A stretch of DNA of 64,000 bases from Actinomadura physcomitrii (GTDB lineage: Bacteria; Actinomycetota; Actinomycetes; Streptosporangiales; Streptosporangiaceae), in contig NZ_WBMS02000014.1 in the NCBI RefSeq assembly GCF_008923205.2, positions 62,001 to 126,000 of the forward strand. Direction: 5' to 3'. The position numbers and the translations under genes are program-made. Shown here in pieces: positions 48,490-57,271 of the stretch (positions are counted from its first letter, which is position 1; every line of letters starts with the position of its first letter). A model generated the notes under the pieces. That model was not told the DNA's origin and did no database searches. It saw nothing but the letters and a program-made list of their open reading frames with translations.

Positions 48490-49382
48490 GCCGGCCGCCC
48501 GGCCTGGGCCAGCAGGGACCGCGCGCGGGCGAGGTGGGGACGGTCGAGCATGGCGCCGTTGTGCGCGAGGGTGCCCGCGCCCGGGTTGGCGTCGAACAGG
48601 TCGACGATCTCCTGCGCGGCGGCCACCTCCACGTCCGTGGGGGTGAACGCCGCGTTGATCACCTCGACCTGGGCGGGGTGGATGGCGAGCATGCCGCGGT
48701 AGCCGTCCCGCCGGACCCGCTCGGCCCGCGCCCGCAGCCCGTCGAGGTCGCGGAAGTCGCCGTGGATGGTGTCGACCGGGACCGCGCCGGCGGCGGCGGC
48801 GCCGAGCAGGCACAGGCTCCGGGCCAGCTCGTAGGTGAAGCCGTACTCGCCGGCGGCGGTGCGGTTGGCGGCGGCGCCCACCGCGTCGGCGAGGTCTTCG
48901 GCGCCCCACGTCATCGCGACCAGCCGCGGCGCCCCCGCGTAGGTGCCGGTGGTGAACATGGCCTCGGCCGTCTCCGTCACGAGCGCGATGACCTTCGTCG
49001 AGCCCTCCCCGGTGCCCGCCGAGACCTCCAGCGCGGACAGGTAGTGGTCGAGCTTCTCGACATCCGCGCGACCACGCGCCTTGGGGAGCATGACGCCGCC
49101 GGGACGGGCGGGCATCACCGCGGCCAGGTCCGCCAGCGCGTGCGGACCGTCGAGCGGGTTGATGCGCACCCAGAGCCGGTCTCTGCCGCCGTCGGGCCGG
49201 GAGCGGAGGAAGTCCGCGACCATCGTCCGGGCGGACGGCTTGCGTTCCTCGGCCACCGCGTCCTCCAGGTCGAAGAGCACGATGTCGGCCGGCGACGCCG
49301 CGGCCTTCTCCATCTTCCGTCCGCTGTCGCCGGGGGCGAACAGCCAGGAGCGTGCGCCGAACGTTTCCGCGCTGCCGGTCAT
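48486..49382 (-). CDS. HpcH/HpaI aldolase/citrate lyase (CitE-like) family protein
   Basis: The 298-aa CitE-like protein has RSWLFAPGDSGRKMEKA at the N-terminus, IVLFDLEDAV (metal), LWVRINPLDG (Arg) and VTETAEAMFTT with the second acidic ligand, then LAIHPAQV. It is nearer to classical CitE/citramalyl-CoA lyase than the homologue at 14944. It would cleave a 3-hydroxy-acyl-CoA such as malyl-, methylmalyl- or citramalyl-CoA. It overlaps both neighbours by four bases, one a CaiB-type and one a Cat2-type CoA-transferase, so CoA loading and C-C cleavage are tightly linked. Confidence 0.9.
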   Translation of the reverse strand: MTGSAETFGARSWLFAPGDSGRKMEKAAASPADIVLFDLEDAVAEERKPSARTMVADFLRSRPDGGRDRLWVRINPLDGPHALADLAAVMPARPGGVMLPKARGRADVEKLDHYLSALEVSAGTGEGSTKVIALVTETAEAMFTTGTYAGAPRLVAMTWGAEDLADAVGAAANRTAAGEYGFTYELARSLCLLGAAAAGAVPVDTIHGDFRDLDGLRARAERVRRDGYRGMLAIHPAQVEVINAAFTPTDVEVAAAQEIVDLFDANPGAGTLAHNGAMLDRPHLARARSLLAQAGRPA

Positions 49383-50542
49383 CTCTGTTCCCATCCCAGT
49401 TCGTCCAGTACTTCCGCCGTGTGGGCACCGAGCCCCGGGGCGGGGCCGGCGACCCGGCCCGGCGTCCGCGAGAACCAGGCAGGCGTCCCCGGGAACCGCA
49501 CCGGCCCGTTCGGGGTGTCGACGGTCTCGAAGAAGCCGACGGCGTTCAGGTGCGGGTCGTCGAAGAGTTCGTCCAGGGTGCGGACAGGCGCGGCGGGAAT
49601 GTCCAGGGAGGTGAGCAGTTCCAGCCATTCCTGCGTCGTGCGCTGCAGGAACGTCTCGCCGAGCAGCGCGTACACGGTGTCGATCTGCCGGGCCCGCTGT
49701 TCGAGGGTGGCGAAACGCTCGCCCGCCCATTCCGGCTTCACGGCCTCGACGAACGCCGACCACTGCTTGTCGTTGTACACGAGCGCGGAGATGTGGCCGT
49801 CCTTGGTGCGGTACGGCCGGCGGTTCCGGGAGACGGCGCGCGGGTAGACCGCGGGGCCGAGGGGAGGGGAGAACATCGCGCCGTTGGCGTGCTCGACCAG
49901 CATGAACGCGGCCATGGTCTCGAACATCGCGACCTCGACCTCCTGGCCCTCGCCGGTCCGCTCGCGGTGGAACAGCGCCATCATGGTGGCGTACAGCGCA
50001 GTGATCCCGGCGACCTTGTCGGCCATGATCGTCCCGACGTAGCCGGCCTCGCCGGTCAGCTGCTCCTGGACGGACGGCAGCCCGCACTCGGCCTGGATCG
50101 TGTCGTCGTAGGCGGTGCGGCCCGCCTCCGGCCCGCGGCGGCCGTAGCCGTAGCAGTTGGTGTAGACGATCGACGGGTTGACGGCGGCCACGTCGGCGTA
50201 CGCGAACCCGAGGCCGGCGATCGCCTTCGCGCGCATCGAATGGATGAAGACGTCGCCGCGCTCGACGAGCCCGCGCAGGGCGCCCTTGCCCTCGTCGGTG
50301 CGCAGGTCGAGCACCACGCTGCGCTTGCCCCGGTTGACGTTGACGAAGACGCCGGCCATGCCCGGCTCGGGCCCGGCCGAGATCCGCCGGGTGTTGTCGC
50401 CGGCGGGAGGCTCGACCTTGATGACGTCCGCGCCCATGTCGGCCATGATCTGGGTGCAGTGCGCGCCCATCACCATCGCCGTCAGGTCGACGACCCGCAC
50501 CCCCGACAGTGGACCCGGATGGTGTCCGTGTTCGTCCGACAT
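49379..50542 (-). CDS. CaiB/BaiF (family III) CoA-transferase
   Basis: The 387-aa protein has VRVVDLTAMVMGAHCTQIMA, VIKVEPPAGD, SVVLDLR, NCYGYGRRGP and a candidate catalytic Asp in IMADKVAGIT. ATG at 50542 follows AAGGGAGCGG. It heads the minus operon with CitE and Cat2-like genes, divergent from the ligase at 50630, with the operator at 50598 between them. A role in activating a di- or hydroxy-acid for the CitE lyase is likely. Confidence 0.92.
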   Translation of the reverse strand: MSDEHGHHPGPLSGVRVVDLTAMVMGAHCTQIMADMGADVIKVEPPAGDNTRRISAGPEPGMAGVFVNVNRGKRSVVLDLRTDEGKGALRGLVERGDVFIHSMRAKAIAGLGFAYADVAAVNPSIVYTNCYGYGRRGPEAGRTAYDDTIQAECGLPSVQEQLTGEAGYVGTIMADKVAGITALYATMMALFHRERTGEGQEVEVAMFETMAAFMLVEHANGAMFSPPLGPAVYPRAVSRNRRPYRTKDGHISALVYNDKQWSAFVEAVKPEWAGERFATLEQRARQIDTVYALLGETFLQRTTQEWLELLTSLDIPAAPVRTLDELFDDPHLNAVGFFETVDTPNGPVRFPGTPAWFSRTPGRVAGPAPGLGAHTAEVLDELGWEQR

Positions 50543-50597
50543 CGGCCGCTCCCTTCGGATTCCCGCGCCCGGAACCCGTATCCGCATGATGCTATCA

Positions 50598-50611
50598 ATC
50601 CTTACAAGGAT
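50598..50611. promoter_or_regulatory. GntR/FadR-type operator ATCCTTACAAGGAT (site 2)
   Basis: This 14-bp site is a perfect palindrome (ATCCTT-AC-AAGGAT). It lies in the 87-bp divergent region between the CaiB operon (minus, start 50542) and the ligase operon (plus, start 50630), 18 bp before the ligase ATG. It is the most symmetrical of three related sites. Confidence 0.75.
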
Positions 50612-50629
50612 GATGATATCAAGAGGGTC

Positions 50630-52156
50630 ATGAGGAGCACCGAAGCCGGCCGGGCCCTGCCTCCCCTTCCGCCCTCCATCGCGGCCGTCCTGGAGGCGCC
50701 GCTCGCCGCACGGCCGCACGCCACCGCGATCGAAGCCCCCTCGGGCGCCTGGTCCTACGCCGAGCTCGACGACCGGGCGCGGCGAGCGGCCGGTGCGCTG
50801 TGGGCGCTCGGGGTGCGGCCCGGTGACCGTGTCGCCGCGTGCCTGCCCAATGACCTGGACATCGTGGCGGCCTTCCACGGCGCCCAGCGGATCGGCGCCG
50901 TGTGGGCGGGGATCGGCGAGGCGCTCGCGCCCGCCGAGCAGGAGGAACTGCACGGCATCTGCGATCCGGCGGTCGTCCTCGCCGGACCCCGCTGCCGGCT
51001 CGAGGTGCCGGGCCGCGTCGACCCCGACCGGTGGGCGCGGCTCACGTCGGGGGAGGAGGCGGCCCCGCAGATCGCCGCCGACCTCGACGCCCCCGCCGGG
51101 ATCGCGTTCACCAGCGGGACGTCCGGGCGCCCCAAGGCGGTCGTGCACAGCCAGCGCAACCTGCTCCTGCCGGGCGCGGTGCTCGTCGCCACCCGGGGCT
51201 GGGGACCGGACCTGCGCAAAGGAGACGGCTTCCCGCTCACGATCCTCAACCTCATGGTCCTGTCGACCCTGCTCGCCGCGCAGGCCGGCGGCTGCTCGGT
51301 CGTCACCGACCGGCGCGACGCCGGCGGCTTGTCCGGCTGGATCCGCGAGCGGCGCGTCACCGTGTGGAACGGCGCCCCCGCTCAGCTCTACGACCTCGCC
51401 CGCCGCTCCGACCTCGGCCTCGGCCCGCTCCAGGAGGCGTGGAGCGGGGGAGGCGACACCTCCGACGCGATGCGCGAGGCATTCTCCGCGCGGCACGGGC
51501 TCGTGCCCCGGGCCACCTACGGCCTGACCGAGGCGCCTGCCGTGGTGTCCATCGACCCGCCCGGCGAGCAGTGGCGCCCGGGCACGAGCGGGCGGGTGCT
51601 GCCCCATCTCGACGTCGCCGCCTACGACGACGAGGGCCGCCGCCTCCCCGCCGGTGAGCAGGGCGAGCTGCGGCTGGGCGGCGCGACGTCGGGTCCCTGG
51701 GCGGGCGCATGGACGCCGCTGCTCGGCCACTGGGAGGACGGCCGCGTCCGTCCGCCGGACCCGGGCCCCGTGCCCACCGGCGACATCGGTACGGTCGACG
51801 ATGACGGATGGCTGACCGTGCTCGACCGCAAGAAGCTGGTCATCGTCAGGGGCGGCGCGAACGTCTACCCGCTGGAGGTGGAGCGGGTGCTCCTGGCGCA
51901 GCCCGGCGTCGCCAACGCGGCGGTGTGCGGGGTACCCGACGACCGCCTCGGGCAGCGGGTGGCCGCCGTCGTCGAGTGCGCGGGCGAGCGGCTCGACGTC
52001 GCGGCGCTCACCGAGGCGTGCCGCCGGGAGCTCGCGCCCTACAAGGTGCCGGAGATCTGGACGCGCGTCGAGGCGCTGCCCGTCAACGCCATGGGCAAGG
52101 TGCAGCGCGCCGGGCTGGCGGATCTCGTCAGGCGGCCCACGACCGGCGGCCGGTGA
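50630..52156 (+). CDS. AMP-dependent acyl-CoA synthetase/ligase
   Basis: The 508-aa ANL enzyme has GIAFTSGTSGRPKAVVHS (AMP/P-loop) near 160-177, ATYGLTEAP near 295, PTGDIGTVDDDGWLTVLDRKK near 385-405 and the C-terminal Lys in NAMGKVQR near 490. ATG at 50630 follows AAGAGGG. It activates an unknown carboxylic acid as acyl-CoA and is followed 36 bp later by an SDR. It is shorter than the ligase at 33084 and belongs to another subgroup, so two different acids may be activated. Confidence 0.93.
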   Translation: MRSTEAGRALPPLPPSIAAVLEAPLAARPHATAIEAPSGAWSYAELDDRARRAAGALWALGVRPGDRVAACLPNDLDIVAAFHGAQRIGAVWAGIGEALAPAEQEELHGICDPAVVLAGPRCRLEVPGRVDPDRWARLTSGEEAAPQIAADLDAPAGIAFTSGTSGRPKAVVHSQRNLLLPGAVLVATRGWGPDLRKGDGFPLTILNLMVLSTLLAAQAGGCSVVTDRRDAGGLSGWIRERRVTVWNGAPAQLYDLARRSDLGLGPLQEAWSGGGDTSDAMREAFSARHGLVPRATYGLTEAPAVVSIDPPGEQWRPGTSGRVLPHLDVAAYDDEGRRLPAGEQGELRLGGATSGPWAGAWTPLLGHWEDGRVRPPDPGPVPTGDIGTVDDDGWLTVLDRKKLVIVRGGANVYPLEVERVLLAQPGVANAAVCGVPDDRLGQRVAAVVECAGERLDVAALTEACRRELAPYKVPEIWTRVEALPVNAMGKVQRAGLADLVRRPTTGGR

Positions 52157-52192
52157 GCACGGACCGCACGACACTATTCGAGGGAGGCGCGT

Positions 52193-52966
52193 GTGGACGC
52201 TGAAGCCGCGGCACGCGGGATGTTCGGGCTCGACGGACGGGTGGCGATCGTGACGGGGGCCTCGTCCGGGCTCGGCGCCGCGGTCGCCCGAGCGCTCGCC
52301 GCGTTCGGCGCGCGGGTCGGCGTGGTCGCCCGCCGCCGGGACAGGCTGGACGCGCTCGCCGCGGAGATCGGCGGCCTGGCCGTCGCCTGCGACCTGTCCG
52401 ACCCGTCGCGGGCCGGGGCGGTCGTGCCCGCGGTGGCGGACGCCCTGGGCCCGCCGGAGGTCCTCGTCAACGCGGCGGGCGCCATGTTCACCGAGGAGCG
52501 CGCCGAATCCGAACCGCTCGACGCCGTCCGCGGAACCCTGGACCTCAACCTGGTGGCGCCGTTCGTGCTGGCGCAGGGCGTCTTCCCGCACATGCGCGCC
52601 GCCGGACGGGGCTCGATCGTCAACGTCTCGTCCATCAGCGGACGCGTCGGCCTACCGGGGATCCCGCAGGCGTCCTACGCGGCGAGCAAGGCGGGCCTGT
52701 CCGGCCTCACCGCCGAACTGGCCGTGCAGTGGGCGCGGCACTCGATCCGCGTGAACACGGTCGCGCCGGGCTTCTTCCGCAGTGAGATCACCGCCCCGCT
52801 CTACGAGAACGAGCGGCCGGCCGAGTACCTGCGCCGCAACACGCCGCTTCCGAGGGAGGGCTGCGCGGACGACATCGTCGGCGCCATCGTCTGGCTCGCG
52901 GGCGACGCCGCGAGCTACGTCACGGGGCAGACGATCGTCGTCGACGGCGGCTGGACCGCCCGCTAG
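52193..52966 (+). CDS. SDR family oxidoreductase
   Basis: The 257-aa SDR has TGASSGLGAAVA near 20-31, VVARRRDRL after strand 2 (Arg-rich, NADP(H)-like), NAAGAMF, SSISGRVG and SYAASKAG (Tyr-x3-Lys), and YVTGQTIVVDGGW at the end. GTG at 52193 follows GGGAGG. It is cotranscribed with the ligase and converges with the GntR gene. Likely role: reduction or oxidation at a hydroxy/keto-acyl intermediate. Confidence 0.92.
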   Translation: MDAEAAARGMFGLDGRVAIVTGASSGLGAAVARALAAFGARVGVVARRRDRLDALAAEIGGLAVACDLSDPSRAGAVVPAVADALGPPEVLVNAAGAMFTEERAESEPLDAVRGTLDLNLVAPFVLAQGVFPHMRAAGRGSIVNVSSISGRVGLPGIPQASYAASKAGLSGLTAELAVQWARHSIRVNTVAPGFFRSEITAPLYENERPAEYLRRNTPLPREGCADDIVGAIVWLAGDAASYVTGQTIVVDGGWTAR

Positions 52967-52982
52967 CGCCGCCGGCCGGGAG

Positions 52983-53789
52983 TCAGTGGCGGGCGCGCAC
53001 GCCGGACTGGATCGCCTGCCGGGCGGCGGGCGACGCGGCGTTGACGATCCCGTCGTCGAACCGCTCCAGGAGCAGCGACTGGGTCGCGGTGAGATGGGCG
53101 CAGGCGATCCGCTCCGCCTCCCCGGCGCGTCCGGCGTCGATGTCGTCGACGATCCGGCGGTGGGCGCGGACGGAGGCCATCGCCTCGTCCCGGGTCGGGT
53201 ACTCGCCGCGCCGGGTGAGCGCCTCGGCCCACGCCTCCTCCTGCGCCGACCACAGGGCGACGAGGGTGCCGACGACGTTGCGGACCGTCGCGTTCGGGGT
53301 GAAGGCGACGAGCAGGTCGTGGAACTCCCGTGCGGTCTGCGTGAACGCGACGCCGTCGTTCACCAGCGCGGTGCACTCCTCGACGTTGGCGCGCAGGGCC
53401 GGGACGACGACCTCGGCGCGGTCCTCCCGCCGCGCGCACTCGGCGGCGCAGAGCGGCTCCAGCATCCGCAGCCCGGCCGCGAGGTCGCCCAGTGAGACCC
53501 GGTCGCCCTGGAGCGCGAGGCCGAAGTGGTACGCGGCCGACGACTTGTCCGGGCGGTGCACCTCGGCGCCGCCGACGTTGCCCCGCCGGACCGTCACCAG
53601 GCCCTCGGTCTCCAGGATGCGCAGCGCCTCGCGCACCGAAGGGTAGCTGACGCCGAACTCCTTGACCAGTTGGTCCTGGGTGGGCAGCGCGTAGTCGTAG
53701 TCGCTGGCGAGGATACGGGTGCGCAGCTCGCCGGCGACGGTCTCGGCGATGCGGTGCTGGTGGACCCGGGTGCGGCGCGGTGTCGTCAC
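52983..53789 (-). CDS. GntR family transcriptional regulator (FadR subfamily, FCD domain)
   Basis: The 268-aa protein has an N-terminal winged helix (about 10-78: LRTRILASDYDYALPTQDQL, FGVSYPSVREALRILETEGL, VTVRRGNVGG) and a C-terminal all-helical FCD domain with metal-ligand-type residues (REFHDLL, and a late VRAHRRIVDDI). FadR-type regulators bind short palindromes and respond to acyl-CoA or carboxylates. GTG at 53789. A 28-bp palindrome lies directly upstream in the divergent region to the acyl-CoA dehydrogenase operon, and its core recurs at 37130 and 50598, defining a probable local regulon. Confidence 0.92.
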   Translation of the reverse strand: MTTPRRTRVHQHRIAETVAGELRTRILASDYDYALPTQDQLVKEFGVSYPSVREALRILETEGLVTVRRGNVGGAEVHRPDKSSAAYHFGLALQGDRVSLGDLAAGLRMLEPLCAAECARREDRAEVVVPALRANVEECTALVNDGVAFTQTAREFHDLLVAFTPNATVRNVVGTLVALWSAQEEAWAEALTRRGEYPTRDEAMASVRAHRRIVDDIDAGRAGEAERIACAHLTATQSLLLERFDDGIVNAASPAARQAIQSGVRARH

Positions 53790-53857
53790 GCAGGCCGCTT
53801 CCGGCGGAGCTGATGGATCATGCGGCGAGTCTACCGTGATCGGATAAGCAAAGGCAG

Positions 53858-53885
53858 TATTGCAATCCTTACAATGATTGCAATA
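53858..53885. promoter_or_regulatory. GntR/FadR-type operator, 28-bp palindrome (site 3)
   Basis: Arms TATTGCAATC (53858-53867) and GATTGCAATA (53876-53885) are exact inverted repeats around CTTACAAT. The core ATCCTTACAATGAT (53865-53878) matches sites 1 and 2. TAGCGT (53884-53889), a TANNNT-type -10 ending seven bases before the ATG at 53897, overlaps the right arm, so a bound regulator would block the acyl-CoA dehydrogenase promoter. Confidence 0.8.
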
Positions 53886-53896
53886 GCGTCATCGCC

Positions 53897-55042
53897 ATGG
53901 ATTTCACGATGGGCGAGGCCGCCACCGCCCTCCGCGGCGACCTGCGCAGGCTGGTGGCCGAGAACGTCCCCGCGGACTTCCTGGGCGCGTTCACCGATGA
54001 TCCGGCCGATCTGGAGACGGCGCAGGGTTTCTGCCGGGTGCTCGCCGAGCGCGGGTTGCTGTGTCTGGCCTGGCCGGAGGAGTACGGCGGGGCGGGTGCT
54101 TCGGTGTGGGAGCAGACGGTGGTGCGCGAGGAGATGTGGGCGCATCATGAGCCGCGCGGTGCGCAGTACATGGGCGTGAACTGGGTGGGGCCGACGATCA
54201 TGCGGCATGGCACGGCGGAGCAGCGCAGCAGGCATCTGCCGCCGATCGCGCGCGGTGAGGTGATCTGGTGCCAGGGGTTCAGCGAGCCGGACGCCGGTTC
54301 GGATCTGGCGTCGCTGCGCACCGCCGCGCGGCGGGACGGCGATGGCTGGCGGATCTCGGGCCAGAAGATCTGGACGTCCTACGCCACCATGGCGCAGTGG
54401 TGCTTCCTGCTCGCCCGGACCTCGAAGGGGGAGCGGCGGCAGCAGGGCCTGACGATCTTCCTCGTGCCGATGGATGCGCCGGGCATCGAGGTCAGGCCCA
54501 TCGCGTCCATGATGGGGCCGCACCACCTCAACGAGGTCTTCTTCAGCGACCTGCGGGTGACCGGCGCGGACGTCCTCGGCGAGGTCGACCGGGGGTGGGA
54601 GGTGGTGCAGGAGGTGCTGTCGTTCGAGCGCGTCGGCATCGCCCGCTACGCCCGGTGCGAGCGCTTGCTCCAGGCCGCGCCGTCGGTGCTCGGCGACCGC
54701 TGGGACGACCTCCCGGACGAGCTGCGCGGGCGGTGGGCCCGCATGCTGACGCACTGCAGGCGCGCCCGCCTGCTGGCCTACGAGGTGGTGGCGAAACAGG
54801 ACAAGGGCACGGTGCGGCCCGCGGACGCGGCCGCCTACCGGATCGCGGTGACCAAGCTCGACCAGGACAGCGCCGACGTGCTGATGGAGATCGTCGCGTT
54901 GGCCGGGCCGGACGGCGCGCAGGCCCGCCGGTTCCGCCTGCAGGTCGAGGACCACTGGCGCTACTCCCGCGCCTCCACGGTCGCGTCGGGGAGCATCGAG
55001 ATGCAGCAGATCCTGCTCTCCCGATCGCTGCTGGCGTCATGA
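53897..55042 (+). CDS. Acyl-CoA dehydrogenase family protein (subunit 1 of pair 1)
   Basis: The 381-aa protein has the acyl-CoA dehydrogenase layout: LAWPEEYGGAGAS near 55-67, WCQGFSEPDAGSDLASLRT (FAD/substrate) near 125-143, GQKIWTSYATMAQWCFLLART near 155-175, and the C-terminal ASGSIEMQQILLSR helix. It would introduce an alpha-beta double bond in an acyl-CoA. ATG at 53897 has no Shine-Dalgarno sequence and is probably leaderless. The smaller homologue downstream suggests an actinobacterial FadE-type alpha2beta2 heterotetramer, as described for cholesterol side-chain and ring enzymes. Confidence 0.9.
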   Translation: MDFTMGEAATALRGDLRRLVAENVPADFLGAFTDDPADLETAQGFCRVLAERGLLCLAWPEEYGGAGASVWEQTVVREEMWAHHEPRGAQYMGVNWVGPTIMRHGTAEQRSRHLPPIARGEVIWCQGFSEPDAGSDLASLRTAARRDGDGWRISGQKIWTSYATMAQWCFLLARTSKGERRQQGLTIFLVPMDAPGIEVRPIASMMGPHHLNEVFFSDLRVTGADVLGEVDRGWEVVQEVLSFERVGIARYARCERLLQAAPSVLGDRWDDLPDELRGRWARMLTHCRRARLLAYEVVAKQDKGTVRPADAAAYRIAVTKLDQDSADVLMEIVALAGPDGAQARRFRLQVEDHWRYSRASTVASGSIEMQQILLSRSLLAS

Positions 55043-55079
55043 CCGGCCCGCTGAGCACGAGCCCGGCACCCGGCGCCCC

Positions 55080-56063
55080 ATGAACATCGACCTGAGCGAA
55101 GAGGCCGCCGAGTACGGGCGGCAGGCGGTGCGGGCGTTCGAGGCGGCCGGAGGCGACGACCTCGTGCGGACCGCCGAACGCGAACCCGGGCGCAGGGCGG
55201 CGCTCGTCGGGCCGGTCCTGGACGAACTGGGCGCCCTGGACCTCGATCCCCGGGGCGACGCGGCGGAGCTGGAGGCGGCTGCCGCGCTGTGCCGTAGCGC
55301 CGGCTACTTCGCGATCCCCTTCCCGGTGGCCGAGCGCCTGGCCCGCCCCGCCGGCGCCGGCGGGCTGCTCGTCGTGGACGGCGCCCGTCCCGCCGCCGCC
55401 GTCGCCGGGCTCGACCCGCACTGGACGGCGGTGACGCTGGACGGCCGCCGCTGCGACGCCGTCGCCCGCGCGCCGGACGACCCGCCCCGCACCTCGGCCT
55501 TCGTCGCGCGGCTGGACCTGCGGCCGGCCGACGGCCCCGCCGGAGACGGCGACGGAGACGGCGCGCGGGATCTCGCGCTCGGCCTGGTCCTGCCGTGCTG
55601 GACGCTGCTCGGGATGCTCGACCGGGCGATCGACCTCACCCGCGAGCACGTCCTGCTCCGCGAGCAGTTCGGGCAGGCGCTCGCGCGGTTCCAGAGCGTG
55701 CGCTTCCAGCTCACCGAGGCGGAGGTCGAGCGAAGCGGGGCGGTGTCGCTGGCGAAGTACGCGCTGTGGAGCGTCCAGTCCCGCCGCGCCGAGGCGGTCG
55801 AGGACGCGCTCGCGCTCCGGCTCGCGGCCGTCGAGGCGGCCGACGTCGTCTTCCGCGTCGCGCACCAGCTGCACGGCGCGATCGGCTTCTGCGACGAGGC
55901 GTTCCTGTCCTGGCTGTCGCGCTACAGCCAGCCGCTGCGGCGGCTGCCGCTCGGACCGTCGGGGACGCGCGACCGGCTGACCCGCCGCCTCGGCCGGCGC
56001 GGCCTGACCGGGCCGTTCGGCACCGGGCGGTCCGACGGGGCGCGGGAACGGGCGGCGGGGTGA
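55080..56063 (+). CDS. Acyl-CoA dehydrogenase family protein (subunit 2 of pair 1)
   Basis: The 327-aa protein is a reduced acyl-CoA dehydrogenase: the central beta domain is degenerate, but the C-terminal helical domain keeps VLLREQFGQALARFQSVRF (FAD-contacting) and LHGAIGFCDEAFL. It lacks the canonical GFSEP-x-AGSD segment of complete enzymes. Such partners supply part of the FAD site in alpha2beta2 FadE complexes. ATG at 55080, 37 bp after the preceding stop; its TGA overlaps the next GTG. Confidence 0.85.
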   Translation: MNIDLSEEAAEYGRQAVRAFEAAGGDDLVRTAEREPGRRAALVGPVLDELGALDLDPRGDAAELEAAAALCRSAGYFAIPFPVAERLARPAGAGGLLVVDGARPAAAVAGLDPHWTAVTLDGRRCDAVARAPDDPPRTSAFVARLDLRPADGPAGDGDGDGARDLALGLVLPCWTLLGMLDRAIDLTREHVLLREQFGQALARFQSVRFQLTEAEVERSGAVSLAKYALWSVQSRRAEAVEDALALRLAAVEAADVVFRVAHQLHGAIGFCDEAFLSWLSRYSQPLRRLPLGPSGTRDRLTRRLGRRGLTGPFGTGRSDGARERAAG

Positions 56064-57271
56064 CCGGGGCCCGCCGGACGGCGCAGGACGTCGGGGAGTT
56101 CCGCGCCGAGGTGCGGGAATGGTGCCGCGAGCACATCCCCGCCGGCTGGCGGGAGGCGCAGACGGGCGTGGGGGAGGAGGAGTTCGTCGCCTTCCAGAAG
56201 GCGTGGTTCCAGGAGCTGCGCCGCGCCGGGTTCGCCGTCCCGCACTGGCCGGCCGAGTGGGGCGGCGGGATGCCGGTCGCCGAGCAGATCGTGCTCTATC
56301 AGGAGCTCGCCGCCCATGACGCGCCGCGGCTGGTGCTGGCGTTCGTGGCGATCCACCACGCCGCCGCGACGCTGCTCGCCGCCGGGACGGACGAGCAGCG
56401 GCGGCGGCACCTCCCGGCGATCCTGGACGGCGAGATCTGGGTGCAGGGCTTCTCGGAGCCGGGCGCCGGGTCCGACCTGGCCGCGCTCTCGACCACCGCT
56501 CGCCGGCAGGGCGACGGCTACGTCGTCAACGGGCAGAAGGTGTGGGCGAGCGGGGCCGCGCACGCCGACTGGTGCCTGCTGCTCGCCCGCACCGACCCCG
56601 ACGCGCCTAAGCGGCGCGGCATCTCCTACTTCCTGCTCGACATGGGCACGCCTGGGATCGACGTCCGCCCGGTCCGGCAGGCGACCGGGGAGTCGCACTT
56701 CTGCGAGATCTTCCTCGACGACGTCGTCATCCCCCGGACCGGGCTCGTCGGGCGGGAGAACGAGGGCTGGCGGGTGGCGCAGGAGACGCTCGGGGCCGAG
56801 CGCGGCATGACGATGCTGGAGCTGGCCGAGCGGCTCGGCAACGCCGGCTTCCGGTGGCTGGTGGAGACGTGCGCCCGTTCCGGCCTCAGCGGCGCGCCTC
56901 CCCTCGAGGACCCGCTCGTCGCCGACCGGCTCGCCGGTTTCGAGACCGAGCTGACCGCTCTGCGCGCGCTCTGCCGCGACCTCGTGGAACGCCACGACGC
57001 GGGCACGTCCGGCCCGGCCGACGCCTCCGTCGTCAAGCTCTTCTACAGCGAGCTGCTGCAGCGGATGACCGCCTTCGGCGCCGAGATCGCCGGACCCGCC
57101 GCGCACGCCGAGCTGCGCAAACCCCTGTCCAGCGGCTGGGAGTCGGGTGCCTGGGCGCTGGACTTCATCGGCTCGTGGGAGTGGACGATCCCGGGCGGCA
57201 CCAGCGAGATCCAGCGCACCATCATCGGCGAGCGCGGCCTCGGCCTGCCCCGCGAATCCAGGAGCGGCTGA
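56060..57271 (+). CDS. Acyl-CoA dehydrogenase family protein (subunit 1 of pair 2)
   Basis: The 403-aa acyl-CoA dehydrogenase has AVPHWPAEWGGGMP near 60-73, GFSEPGAGSDLAALSTTA near 133-150, GQKVWASGAAHADWCLLLART, and the C-terminal GSWEWTIPGGTSEIQRTIIGERGL near 373-396. GTG at 56060 overlaps the upstream TGA. It resembles the complete-type subunit of actinobacterial FadE complexes. It is followed with one-base overlap by the smaller homologue, so pair 2 repeats the organisation of pair 1. Confidence 0.92.
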   Translation: MTGARRTAQDVGEFRAEVREWCREHIPAGWREAQTGVGEEEFVAFQKAWFQELRRAGFAVPHWPAEWGGGMPVAEQIVLYQELAAHDAPRLVLAFVAIHHAAATLLAAGTDEQRRRHLPAILDGEIWVQGFSEPGAGSDLAALSTTARRQGDGYVVNGQKVWASGAAHADWCLLLARTDPDAPKRRGISYFLLDMGTPGIDVRPVRQATGESHFCEIFLDDVVIPRTGLVGRENEGWRVAQETLGAERGMTMLELAERLGNAGFRWLVETCARSGLSGAPPLEDPLVADRLAGFETELTALRALCRDLVERHDAGTSGPADASVVKLFYSELLQRMTAFGAEIAGPAAHAELRKPLSSGWESGAWALDFIGSWEWTIPGGTSEIQRTIIGERGLGLPRESRSG

